Assembly: GCA_001599815.1 (NCBI GenBank)
Contig: BCIA01000003.1
Span: forward strand, 3,100,001-3,164,000
DNA from: Furcasterigmium furcatum
Taxonomy: Eukaryota; Ascomycota; Sordariomycetes; Glomerellales; Plectosphaerellaceae
Length of the DNA stretch: 64,000 bases
Direction of reading: 5' to 3'
Shown: piece after piece, positions 46,156 through 57,120 of the stretch
How positions within the stretch are numbered: the first letter of the stretch is position 1
Layout of the letters: the number at the start of each line of letters is the position of its first letter
Position numbers and translations under genes: made by a program
The notes under the pieces: model-generated
Seen by the model: only the letters and a program-made list of their open reading frames with translations
Database searches by the model: none
What the model was told of the DNA's origin: nothing

Positions 46156-47479
46156 ATGTCTGGCGATGTAAGTTTCCATCCCACGCGATGCCCAATATCG
46201 GCATGACCCCCCTTTTGCCGGGCGAGGCGCCCCTCGTTCTGGCTATCACCATGGCTTCCTCGGCCTGCTGTGTTGCCTTTCTCGCGCGCATCGCCCTTTC
46301 GCCTTGCACTTTGCAGTCCCTGGCTTAAATCCCACCTCTTCCGACCAGTAGAAAATGCATGCTAATCTTCATTCTCGTTGCAGCGTGAAAGGTTTGTTAC
46401 CTCAGCCGCGGCCCCCTTCCACATCTCGAGAGACGGACGACTCTCCGCATTCCCGCCCGCAACATGACGACTCCCAACCTTCGTGCGGCAGAGCTGATGC
46501 TGACTGGTGTCTCCATTAACAGCAAGACCTTCCTTGCTCGCCTCTGCGAGCAGGCCGAGCGCTACGATGAGATGGTCGGCTACATGAAGGAGGTTGCCAA
46601 GCTTGGCGGTGAGCTCACTGTTGACGAGCGCAACCTTCTCTCCGTTGCCTACAAGAACGTCGTCGGCACCCGCCGTGCCTCCTGGCGTATCATCTCCTCC
46701 ATCGAGCAGAAGGAGGAGAGCAAGGGCTCCGACAAGCACGTCGGCACCATCAAGGAGTACCGCACCAAGATCGAGCTTGAGCTCGAGCAGGTCTGCCAGG
46801 ATGTCCTCGACGTCCTCGACGACTCCCTCATCCCCAACGCCCAGACCGGCGAGTCCAAGGTCTTCTACCACAAGATGTATGTTTTCTGTGTCCCCGCTCA
46901 TGACGACATTCCCGCCGCCCGTTCATGCTGACTGTTTGTCCCCCTCATCTAGGAAGGGTGACTACCACCGCTATCTTGCCGAGTTCGCGTCTGGCGAGAA
47001 GCGTAAGGGTGCCGCCACTGCTGCCCACGAGGCCTACAAGGTAAGAATACACCCTCGGCCTCCTCGCCTACCTGTTTCGTGTCTGGCTTCAGGCTGACCT
47101 TATCTTTCCCCGTCAGAGCGCGACCGATGTCGCCCAGACCGAGCTCACTCCCACCCACCCCATCCGTCTCGGCCTTGCCCTGAACTTCTCCGTCTTCTAC
47201 TACGAGATCCTCAACTCTCCCGACCGTGCTTGCCACCTCGCCAAGCAGGCTTTCGATGATGCTATTGCCGAGCTCGACTCTCTCTCCGAGGAGTCGTACC
47301 GCGACAGCACCCTCATCATGCAGCTTCTGCGTGACAACCTCACCCTCTGGACCTCTTCGGACAGCGGTGAGGCCGAGGGAGCCGCCGCTGCCCAGCCCGA
47401 GGGCGAGAAGGCGAAGGAGGAGGAGCCCAAGCCCGCTGAGGAGGTCAAGACCGAGGAGACCCCCGCTGCTGCTTCCTAA
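46156..47479 (+). CDS. 14-3-3 protein
   Basis: Dimeric phosphoserine/phosphothreonine-binding regulator of signalling. Model: join(46156..46167, 46384..46391, 46523..46876, 46953..47040, 47117..47479), 274 aa. Exon 1 is ATG TCT GGC GAT; exon 2 is only 8 nt (CGTGAAAG); together with exon 3 they read MSGDRES then KTFLARLCEQAERYDEMV. The alternative of starting at ATG 46464 in the intron frame gives an atypical N-terminus. Binding-groove residues are present: Lys in YKNVVG, Arg in GTRRASWR, and the RYLAEF Arg-Tyr pair. Helices continue through AHEAYKSATDVAQTELTPTH and LLRDNLTLWTSS. The C-terminal tail (about 35 aa) is acidic and Ala/Pro-rich. Introns: 216, 131, 76 and 76 nt. The GTTTGT donor of the micro-exon is the weakest site. 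Confidence 0.93.
46384..46391 (+). other. 8-nt micro-exon of the 14-3-3 gene
   Basis: CGTGAAAG is flanked by TTGCAG (after a GCTAATC branch-like site) and GTTTGT. It restores the frame between MSGD and KTFLARL and supplies Arg-Glu and part of Ser, as expected at the start of fungal 14-3-3 proteins. Confidence 0.75.
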
Positions 47480-49006
47480 ATTCGCTCACCTGATACCACA
47501 CCCCATCTCGGTAATGTCATTCTGAGATGACTCTTTTGCCCCGGCTGATCGGGCGAACCTCAAAAAGGCCTTCGCGCGAGGCCGGGGCCTGTCTGCTAGC
47601 AGAAGGCTAGCCGGTGATACATGCGGCTCGCTTCGGTACTCTTGGCAAGGGGATAAGGAGTAGAGGGATTCGGACGCGTCGGAAGGAAAATACCTGGCAT
47701 GGATGCGCCTTGTCACCGTTCACGGAACTCTTGGAGGATCGGGTTCTCTTCTGGAGGCTTCTTCTATCTTGGCAGATGTCGACCAAAGAACCTTTCCCCC
47801 CTTCCATTTCTATCTCCCATGCATTTCGATGTACTGCTCCCTTTGTTCTTACTATGCCCGAATAATCCACCTTTTGCTTTTACCCCCAACCCCTTGTCTA
47901 TTTGTCACCGGGCGAGCCAGGCATGAGTTGTTTGATTGTTGTTGACCTCCCCTCCTCCCCGAGGCTGTCGCTGCAGCTTCGGGGACATGCGCGAGGAGAA
48001 GGGTGGGAGAGGAGGAGTCACGTCCGATAACGAGTCTGTTTTTACTGCCTATGCTTTTCCCCCCACCCCATTTCCCCCTTGCGGCCCTCCCTTCCCCTCA
48101 TCCGATGTCTATTGCGTCTACAGAGGTCGAGTAGAGAGACCAAAAACCTGCGAAACCAAAATATACAAACCAAGTTCATCCAATGCGGGGTATCTTGCAT
48201 CACACAAAAAGTCTGCCTGCCCGCACCGCCCGCGGTCCGCCTGGCTGGTGAGGGGCACTGCCACGCCCGTGACGCGACGCCCGCCCGCTTGCACTCAGAC
48301 GAGTGACAGAGGGATCTGATGGACGGCGAGGCAACCCGGCGAGTCGCTGCATGATGATGCACGTCCACACGCACGCGCGCAAGGAGATTGGCCCCCTGTC
48401 TGTGAGTGGTGATTCGAACGACCCGAGCCGCCCGGTACGTCCTGACGCCTTGAGCGGCGTTGCCTTGATGAGGAGTTGATCACGCAAACCGCATCACATG
48501 GCGATTTTCATCAAACCGGGCTCACGCCCATAACGAGGGAAGGCCAGCATCGTCGCAAATGAGGTATCTTGATTATCCAGTGTGGGGGACTAAACCAGAC
48601 TTGACTCCTTTATCATGAGGCTCGTGATAGTGTGGTGGGGGAGGCCGGGCATTGGTGAGGTAGGTAGGGTAGGTTCATTACATTACTTCCACGTACACTT
48701 GGTCGCTGCCAGATGATGCCCTGACGCGACCAACGGGGGAGGGGGTATTTCATTATCGGCCTTCTGCTCCTTCTTCCGCAAATTCATCAAACGCTGTTCC
48801 TCCTGTTCTGGGGGTGTGTGGTATCCAAGGTCCTGTCGTGATGCGTTACACGTATCCGCGCGCGGGCGAGTGGATGGACCCGGTGCGGCATCCGATCGAC
48901 TGGCCGCCCGCAGCTGGTATCAGCCCCCGGACGTCGTGTGTCGTGGATGATATTGCCTGACGTCCCGACTGCATGAGTCGGGCCAGTCGGCCTCGTGCGC
49001 ATTGCA
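47480..49006. other. Convergent intergenic region, 1.5 kb
   Basis: 3' flanks of 14-3-3 and of the minus-strand hypothetical gene. Several short frames on both strands, none with recognisable content. Confidence 0.5.
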
Positions 49007-50062
49007 TTACGCGGGCGCTCTGACTTGGAGTGGTGGAGCGCCGGCTAGGGTGTCTGTCGCATTGGTTGTGGTCGTCGACTTTGCGTTTTCCCGGTTGAGC
49101 AAGCGTTGCGCTCGTTCGAGGCGTTCGATCCCCCGTGCGGTCTCTCTGAGGCGCTGGCGGACGAGGACGTCTGCTGCGCTGCCGCCGGAGGAGGGCGAGG
49201 ATGACTTGTCGTCGGCTGCTTCGCCTGCCTGATGGTTCTCGTTGGCCTTTGGCGGCGGCGAGTCGGGCGGCGACGCTGGAGCTGCCGGCACTGGCAGCCG
49301 GTCAGTGCGAGTCGTCGGCCGTGAGAGGGGAGGGGAGGTGATCATGAGCGCCTCGTTCACTCTGTCGAGATCGATGCTCAGCTGGCTCTTATGCCGGGTC
49401 TTGGCGTTGCCCTGCCGCAGCAGGTCTCGGTGGATCTTCTTCATCTTGTGCTTGCGGCTCTCGACGAAGGAGTCGCGTGAGGGAGTGTCCGGCTTCTTGG
49501 GCGGCGGGTCATCGCCAGCGGCGGCGGCGGGCGGCATTGCCTCGTGGGACGGCTTGCTTTTGTCCCTGACGGCCTTGTTAGGGTTCAACGTGAGCCGGCG
49601 CGTGAAGTTCCTGAGGGCCTTGGTGATTGATAGAGCGCGGCGAGGTTGGGTGACCTCGACGTGCTCGTCGAACTCGGGTTGGCCCATGAAGAGGGGGGCT
49701 CCTAGCCGGGCGCAGTCGTTGCAGACGAATGGAGCGCTGTTGGCTTCATCCTGCTGCTGTTGCTCGTGGCTGTTTGTCGTCGCCGGTGTCACCGCGCGGC
49801 TCCTGGTATTGTTGTCCGCCTCGGGTCGGGTGCGGTTTGAGGTGTCGTGCCCCGAGGAGACGGCCGAGTCGGCCACGGTGGACGGGGCGGACGATACGGG
49901 GCATGTGCATTCAGTAGCATTGGCGGCGACGATGCTGCGCCATGCCTCGACGCGGGCGTTGCGCTCCAGTTTGCTCTGGCGGGCTTGCTCGCGAGCGGCC
50001 GAGTTCGGTGAGGGCGTTGGAACCTCGGGAATCGCGACGGTTTGTACTGCCCTGGATTCCAT
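49007..50062 (-). CDS. Hypothetical protein, 351 aa, mostly disordered
   Basis: Family not recognised. Single exon from MESRAVQTVAIP to VRAPA. Composition is rich in Pro, Ser, Ala, Arg and Thr, with several charged helical stretches: AREQARQSKLERNARVEAWR (about 23-42), RKHKMKKIHRDLLRQGNAKT (near 209) and a heptad-like RLRETARGIERLERAQRLLN near 310-330. A CNDC pair and GAPLFMGQPEFDEH segment lie near 115-135, and a basic RALSITKALRNFTRRL segment near 143. No signal peptide or membrane segment. The opposite strand has a 314-codon frame, but the minus strand gives the more protein-like pattern and a better start. The synaptojanin-like gene follows on the same strand (stop at 51492). Could be a nuclear or scaffold protein; no function assigned. 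Confidence 0.68.
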   Translation of the reverse strand: MESRAVQTVAIPEVPTPSPNSAAREQARQSKLERNARVEAWRSIVAANATECTCPVSSAPSTVADSAVSSGHDTSNRTRPEADNNTRSRAVTPATTNSHEQQQQDEANSAPFVCNDCARLGAPLFMGQPEFDEHVEVTQPRRALSITKALRNFTRRLTLNPNKAVRDKSKPSHEAMPPAAAAGDDPPPKKPDTPSRDSFVESRKHKMKKIHRDLLRQGNAKTRHKSQLSIDLDRVNEALMITSPPLSRPTTRTDRLPVPAAPASPPDSPPPKANENHQAGEAADDKSSSPSSGGSAADVLVRQRLRETARGIERLERAQRLLNRENAKSTTTTNATDTLAGAPPLQVRAPA

Positions 50063-51491
50063 CTTGAAGGACGTGGGCCAGGTTGTCGGACGTCCGATGG
50101 GCTGGCGAACCGGGGATATGTATGTCTTTCAGTCTAATAAAGCTCGGGACCGTGGCTCTTCGCCGGAACAGGTCAGACCTGGCTAGACCTCAGCCCCTGT
50201 CTCGGATTGTCCAGAATCTCGGTCGGTCAAAGGAGCAAGCTGGGGGCAAGGTCAGCCATGTCTTGCCCTGAGGGCCGGGCGCCGGTATCCCGTGGGCAGA
50301 TCTCTACCTACGGTGAGGGGGGAGGGTTGCACTCGGATGCTGGTGGTCTCGTGACAGGTGCTGGACTCGAAGGTCTGAGTGGATGGTATTCACAGAGCGT
50401 CTGTGGGCCGCCTGTAGATCTGGGTACTCTTCAGTCTGTCTGGGCGGCTTCGGAACCCAACAAGAGGTCAGATGTCCATGACGGCCGTCTCTAGGTGTCG
50501 CGGAGTAGGTAGGTTGCGAAAGGTAGGGGTAAGGAAGAGGAAGGAGAGAGCTGAACTCGGTGACTCCAGCCTGGAGGAGAGGAAAATCTGAGGAATCGAA
50601 GGGCGGCGACAGACAGCAAAAGGTGCTAACTTGGAGCGGTGGTGGTGCCGTGGATGGATGGATGGCCCAACATCCATTCGTTCTGGGACGACTTTTGCAA
50701 AAAAGGCCTGGACGTCCGTCCCTTCCAATTCGTTATATGACGTCCCATGGCACTGTTAGCGCACCTCTAAAAAGAGCCCGGCGGCGCTAATGGAAGTGAC
50801 CCCAAGTGCCGAAAGGCACTAGGTACCCCCAGTCCACTGGAAAAGTTTCGTCGGTTGCGCCTTCAGCGTCTAGATCCCCGGGCATGGTCCTCGGCACTCA
50901 GGTGGGAATGCTGGAATTCCCTCCAGCTGACAGCAGGCACCTCACCTCAGGTGCGGGAACCTATAGATAGCACGGGCTGCTACTAGTAGCCTCGGGCTAG
51001 AAAGCTTCCTCGACTGAGGGGATCCCACCTGGAAAGCCACCTCACTGGAACTTGCCAGCCTTCACTCGCGTTCACATGCAACAGGTGCCAAATCCATCCC
51101 AGCCCTACGTCTTCCACCCTGGCTCGCACTGATAAGCCAAGGCAGGCCAAGCCCGGGGAACTCAAATCCTCTCTCTTCACCTGACTCGTACAACGCACCA
51201 ACATCCATGGGTCACCTGGACTCTGCACATCACACGATGCCCTTCTTGATGTGGTCCCATCGCCTATCGCGGCTTGGCAGCTTTCCCGACTTGCCGACAT
51301 CTCTTCGCCTGCAGCGCTAAATCTACGTATCTTTTTTTGAAAGGTCCCTGATGGAAGCGCGGCTGTAGTCTATCCGGCAGGCAAAATCCCGTCAACCCCC
51401 TTTATTTCTCATGAGTCCCGTGTCGCCGTCTAAATGCTCATCCATACATCAAATCGTTATCTCTCATAACGCCTGGCCGTAAAAGACCCCG
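50063..51491. other. Spacer between hypothetical gene and synaptojanin-like gene
   Basis: 1.4 kb between two minus-strand genes, holding one promoter and the other's 3' flank. No gene supported. Confidence 0.5.
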
Positions 51492-54400
51492 TCAACGCCC
51501 ATAGTTACTCGGCGTCAACGTCTCCCAGCCGCCCATCCCCCGCGGGCTCTCGTCATCGTCTAGCCCGTCAAGCAGATCGACAGGGGCCGCTTTCTGGACC
51601 TTCTTGGGAGCCTGACCAGATCTCGACCTGTCCTCGTGCGCTCCCATCCCTGGAAGCTGCATGGCTCCCGGCATCGGCGACGACCTCTGCTGGTTCACGC
51701 CCCACGTCCCGGCCCGGCTGGGACTTGCGGATGCTATCGAGGCCGTGTCCGAGTACGCCGAGCCGGTGGACCCTGCGAACCCGGTCGATGCCCTGGCCGG
51801 CAGCTGCGGCGGCCTGTCCTCGGCGGAATGGCCCGTGCCGTTGCTCACCACCCTGGATGCTGCTGTCGGTGATACCGATGTGAGGTGAAGCGGTTTCTTT
51901 GCCACCGGCGGTGCCGGCTTGCTCTTTGACTGCTGCGAGAGTTGCGACAAAGTCGAGAGCGCAGAAGGAGGACGTGCTGGAGAAGTCGGCGGAGGTTGCA
52001 TTTTACTGAACGTCAACGGCGCCTGGGCCTGCACTGGGTTTGCCGATGCGCCCCCTTGTCGCCTGGGGGGCGGAGGAGGGGGCGCGTTTCCATCCACTTG
52101 GTGCCTCGAGTCGTCCATGATGTTGAGCCGGCTGGTATGGGAAACCAGACCGTCGGATGCAGGAGGCGGCCTCCTGGTGCCTGAGCTCGGTGTTGATGTC
52201 AGAAAATCGCCTGGTACCTGTATGTGTTCGTAAGGAGAGCTTGATAAGCTTCCGGAGAACGAAGACACCCGTGTCGTTCTGGGAACCGTGACCCATTCCT
52301 GTTCTTGCGTCGGCCCAAACGGGTTGGGCGCTCTATTGGGACTCAATACCACGGATTGTCCGTTGGAGGGCCTAGGCGGTTGGATGTTGGCCTTTGCGGG
52401 CTGTTGGTTGTCCAGCCACCATTTCTGTCGGTCCGAGCTGGCGGGAGGAAGGCCTGGTTCAATGGCATCATAACCAAGAAGGTCCTCATCCTCCGTGTCG
52501 TCGGTGCTGAAGTTGGCTGTGACGTCCCCAATCTCCGCCTTTCGCTGCCTGTACAACTCTTGACTGATGTTTTCACGCAGAGCTTCGTCGACAATATTGA
52601 CGGTGCACTGAAACGCGGCATAGACAGGCCTGTGGTCGGAGAACTTCAAGGGGGCAGAGTTGTATGCCAGCTGGCGCAGATTCGGGCCCTTTCGCAGGAT
52701 GCGATCCGTCCAAGCAGGGATGCGAGCCTTCTCGGATGTGTCGTACGTGTCCGTCCCGATGTCGAACTTGTACGTGGGCAGGAAAGTGATGCGAGCCTCA
52801 GAGTAATACGGGAACGCTAGCCCAGCAACCATCTGTAGGTTCAACTGGTCATTCTCGTACAGCGTGCCCAGGTCCTTCTGCTTCACAAGAGCCCGAGCCG
52901 CCTCCGGCCCAAGACCAATGCGGTAGTTGAAATCACCAAGCCAAATGACAGCATCTGCAAACGAAGTCAGTCCGTTGACTCTGAGACCAGGAGGGAGGGA
53001 GCTTGGCTGATAGCATACCATGATCATCAATGCCCCTGTTCCGTTGAAATCGCAAACCGTCATGAATGGTCGCGTAGTCTCTGTTCCTCTCGTCATAATT
53101 CGCAAAGCCTGCGGCCAGATGGGCCGTCACGAAGCACACAGGTGTATTCGCAAAGTCGAAGCGGATGGCAACCGCGCCCTTGTTGCCAGCCATGCCGGAG
53201 AGCCCTGTCTTTTTGACGCTCCCCTCCACATTCTTGATGCTTTTCAACGCCGATACAGTCACGAAAATGCAGAGAGCAGCCCCCACAAGCTGCCCGCTTC
53301 GGAGAAGAACATAACGCTCGCCGCCCCGCTGTTGTGACTGGGTGTTGAGGGTCCTCTTGACGGCCTTCTCCCAGAGCTGCTTCCTCGTCGGATCACTGTT
53401 CATGATCTGCTGCGGGCTCAGCTCGACGATTTCCTGGAAGCCGATAGCCACCACGTCGGGCAGTCGTGAACCTAGCTCTTCAGGCCAAACCCAGGGGGAG
53501 AGGTCGGAATCAACGCCCTCGGTCCGGCCATTGAGGTTGAATGTGCCAACAAATCTACAATCATCCGGTCAGTCGTCTTTCCAAAGCATCCATGGCCTGG
53601 AGTACTCACATGCTGATGTCACGCTGGGATGAGAAGTCGGGACTCCTTTTGCTCAGTTCCATGTTGACGAAGTCGGTGATTGGGTCGAACAGGAGAACAG
53701 CCGTCTGTCCGACAAGCCTGCCCAACAGCCTGTCAATCGTCGTCTGCTTCGCCGCATCCGTAAAATTGTTGTGGTAAAGCCTCTGCATCGACTTGCGGAC
53801 GTCGGCGAAGGTGCCGGCCAGCGACATCTTGCCGTGGCGGGTGTATGATGACTTGAGGGCACCCGTTCCCGCATAGATCTTGGACAACGCATCTCCGTTG
53901 TCTGCCCAGAGAGTCGAATGCCTCATCCAAAAGTCAGAAGTTGCGTATTCTCCTTTCTGACCGAGGAAGGACTCGGTTGCCATCTGACTGACGAGGGTCT
54001 GGATGAGGTTGGTTCGGTCGAGGCAGTCGAGGCAATTAGTTCGGAAGACTCCCTCTTGTTGCAGGAGAACCACCAGCCGACCATGGTTTCCATTTGCGAT
54101 GCTCTTAGCATCATCCCCAAGATCTTCGGATTCTTCGGCCAGATAGTAGGCAAACCCTTCTGTCGAGCCCTTGATGTGAGTTCGGATTCCCCGTGCTGCC
54201 TCGTAGCCAGCAGCACCCCTTGTCTCGGCGTGAAAGTCGTAATGTGTCTCCCGAAGGAGAGCGTGATCACGGGACTGGTGTGGACCAACCTGGCTCAAGG
54301 GGCTATGCTGTGTGGCGGTGTGGTAGAGCCGGCTGAGCTGAGCCTCTCCCGGCTTCTCCTCGCTGAGAAGGTTGACGACATGCACAGCGCCGTAGGCATG

Positions 54401-55613
54401 CTCGAGGTCTTCGAAGTGCTTATCGAAGGCCGGCTGTGCCCCTTCTGGCGATCTTGTGACGGTGATGTTCTGTTTGCCGGGGAGCAGATCCGCGGCCTGT
54501 TCCCAGAACAGGGGCACAGAGCCACGGACCTGACTATACGAGAACAGAGTACCTCGAGGACTCCAGTAGACTGTCTCCGTCTCCACGAAGTTGGCCACAT
54601 TCCCGTCGTCGTCGATTCCTCGGGAGTTAAACCTGGTGCCCGCTCTTCGGCACGACAGTCTCGATATGACAGTCAGGTACGAAGGGAGGCCGGAGGAACT
54701 GGTCTTCAAGGGAGCACTGATCTGCGGGATGGCCATTGTCCTACAAAAGCCACGGATGGCAGAGGTCAGGATTCTTGACGAGTCGAGGACCTCCCTTTCG
54801 TGGGGGACGAGTCGAGATCTGAACTGCACCAGCGGACTGATCATGAACGAGTTCCATAAGAACGAGTCATCAAAGTTCTCGATCTCAAATGTAGCCGCGT
54901 TGATCGGCCTTACAAAGTCAGCAGACCGCAACAGTACCAAGACAAAAATCAGCCACGGGCGGCGCATACCTGTCCTGCAGACGGTTTGTCACATCAAAGT
55001 CGGTGCTGTAGTAGAACGACCCGTTGCTCAGAAGCTTCCGCAGCTCAAGGCAAGGGTGCTCGATGGTAATATCCCTCCGACTCAGGTTCTGCCCGTACGG
55101 AGCCTGGCCGTACGGGTCTGATGGGTCGGAGTCGAGGCCATCCAAGGACACGACATTGTCCCATCTGTCGCTGTTGAGGCAGAAGAACTCGACGCTGACG
55201 ATTCTTTCGACCGTTTCTCCAGGGCGCAAGGTTGCCACGCGGGAGGCATGCGTCACCACGGACAGGAACACATCCCCATCTACGGATATCAAGCCCAGTG
55301 TGCCATATATGGGTCGCGGGATGAGCGGGCGGTAGTCGTCGAGGGTACTCCTACCGATCTGGGTGAACTCGACAATGCACTTGGACACCGTGTTGTCGGC
55401 TCCGGGCCCGCGGGGCCGTGTCGGATGCGACGGGAAGTGATGCCCGTTTCCCAAGCTCTCGCCCCCTGTGGCAGAGCTGTGGCGAAAGATGAGGGCGTGG
55501 GAAGAGGACACGATGGCGACGGAACGATGGGGGTAATCGCGGATGTATAGCTGGCTTGACTTCTGGGGAGCCGGCATCTGGGCGGTGGACTGACCCCCAG
55601 TCGAGTAGTCCAT
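51492..55613 (-). CDS. Synaptojanin-like phosphoinositide phosphatase (Sac1 + 5-phosphatase domains)
   Basis: Hydrolyses PI(4,5)P2 and other phosphoinositides in endocytosis and membrane traffic; yeast relatives are Inp51/52/53. Model: complement(join(51492..52954, 53019..53554, 53610..54908, 54970..55613)), 1,313 aa; introns of 64, 55 and 61 nt, all in frame. The N-terminal Sac1 domain (about 60-520) has the intact catalytic sequence NCLDCLDRTN with Cys507-Cys510, so its phosphatase activity is probably retained. The IPPc domain (about 645-975) starts DISIFVGTFNLNG and includes GFQEIVELS, NKGAVAIRF, AHLAAGF, WLGDFNYRIGL, PAWTDRIL and SDHRPVYAAF. The C-terminal 300 residues are Pro/Ser-rich with PPPPPPRRQ and one NPF motif (1037-1039), as in endocytic adaptors' partners. 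Start ATG 55613, no better upstream choice seen. Confidence 0.95.
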
Positions 55614-57120
55614 CGTGAGGATATTGCGATCGATTGTCGGCAGGTTAAGGAGGGCTCATGTCGAATGCGATGTCTACCATCGGCGGCCGTCGCGAGGATG
55701 TCGAGAGAGCTAGGTCGTGGTGGGAGATGGAACTTGTCGCAAGAATTCAGGTCGGACTAAACAGGCTTCAGTGTGATATGATGCATGCGCAACAGAACGT
55801 CGAGATCGTAGCGCAAGAGGGGGCCACGATGCCCTGTCTTCTCGTCGAATTGGTAGGTATTCAGTGGGAGGGAGAGAAGAAGTCTAGTTTCCGCTGAGTC
55901 GGCGATGACGTGGGAATCCAATCGCCAGCACTCGGGTGACCTGAGGAGCCCCAGCCCACCTAAATCAGGCGCTCCCGTCCCTGTAAGCTTGGTGCCAATA
56001 GCCTACAACAACATCCCGTCCCCCACGGGTCTTCCGCTGCAGAGATGTTTAAGAAACTGGAATAGGACGTACAGCACCCTATTGTGCTGCCAGATAATAT
56101 ATAATTTTTAGAGAAAGAATATCTTGATAGGTCCTGATAACAGCCCTAGCAGTTATTCTCCCCTATATCCGCGTGACTGTGCTTTCCATTGATACGGCTT
56201 CATATCAGGCCAAGAACGCGGTGGGCAAGAATAGCAGGCACCGACATCCTCCTGACCTTCCTACGAAGGCATGTTGCCAGCCTTTCGACTTGTCTTGTCA
56301 CAGGCGAGCGCAAATATTGCGACAAGATCACACCAGTCGTCATAGTGTAGCACTTGCAACACCAGATCCAGTATCCCAAAGAACCCGCAAGTCTGTGGTT
56401 GCGGCTTCGGCAGGTGTTTGCCCCGCCAGATCAAAGCTCAGTCATTGAGAACCATGACAGGATCCTTTGCGACTCCAGGAACTCCCGCGCCCCCCGAGGA
56501 CCCCGGCGGACGAAGAAGGGTAGCTGCTGCAAAGGAAGCATCGGATCGGTGTAATTTGTACGGGAAAGAGGAAATGAGAGGATAAAGACGGAGCTTCCAC
56601 AGAAGCTGCCGAAAGAAAAGGCTTCAGATTCTGAATTTGATATCATGCACCACTTGGGTGCAGTCATCCTCTTCCTATCATGTATTATGTTTGGGAGTAT
56701 CATCATAAGCCATTGATTGTGGAAGAGGGAAAGAAGCTCTCGCCAGGCGTGGCCGACTTTTAATAATTTTTCATTGTTCCCAATGGGAGGGAACCTTGCT
56801 TGGCTGATGTGTCAGCTTGAGCACTGACCACCCACTGGGAGCCGCCGAGAAAGGTGTCGCGCGACGAGGACCCGCCCATCTGAACTGCGCCTGCAGGTGT
56901 CATCCCCAGCCAATTCTTTTTGCGCGCCTGCCTCTCTCGCTAGACGCATCCAGGCTTCCTACAATACAAACCTCCATCCCTCGCCTCATCCCACCTTGCC
57001 TACAACACCCACCTCACCGGTCAATCGCTTCTCTCCTCCGTTGAGATTATACTTCTGAGAGTTGCGCGCCTCGACCCATCCCTCCCACTTGTCGATCACG
57101 CCGCGCCTACGTCCTGGGAG
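55614..57120. other. Divergent region between synaptojanin-like and Prp39 genes, with AT-rich patch
   Basis: 1.5 kb without a supported gene. GC content falls visibly at about 56,040-56,170 and again near 56,750-56,780. The part nearest Prp39 is C/T-rich and contains CCAAT at 56910-56914. Confidence 0.5.
56910..56914 (+). promoter_or_regulatory. CCAAT box upstream of Prp39
   Basis: CCAAT within CAGCCAATTC, 207 bp before the Prp39 ATG. Chance occurrence cannot be excluded. Confidence 0.3.

Noticed and set aside
46464..46522. Alternative 14-3-3 start MTTPNLRAAEL in one uninterrupted frame
   Set aside because: Gives a non-family N-terminus and ends in a CATTAACAG branch/acceptor; the micro-exon model gives the expected sequence.
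48395..48430. GATTCGAACG, resembling a tRNA B box
   Set aside because: No matching A box, acceptor stem or cloverleaf around it.
49242..50186. 314-codon plus-strand frame opposite the 351-aa hypothetical gene
   Set aside because: Ser/Arg/Leu/Val-rich, without helical or domain pattern; the minus-strand product is more protein-like.
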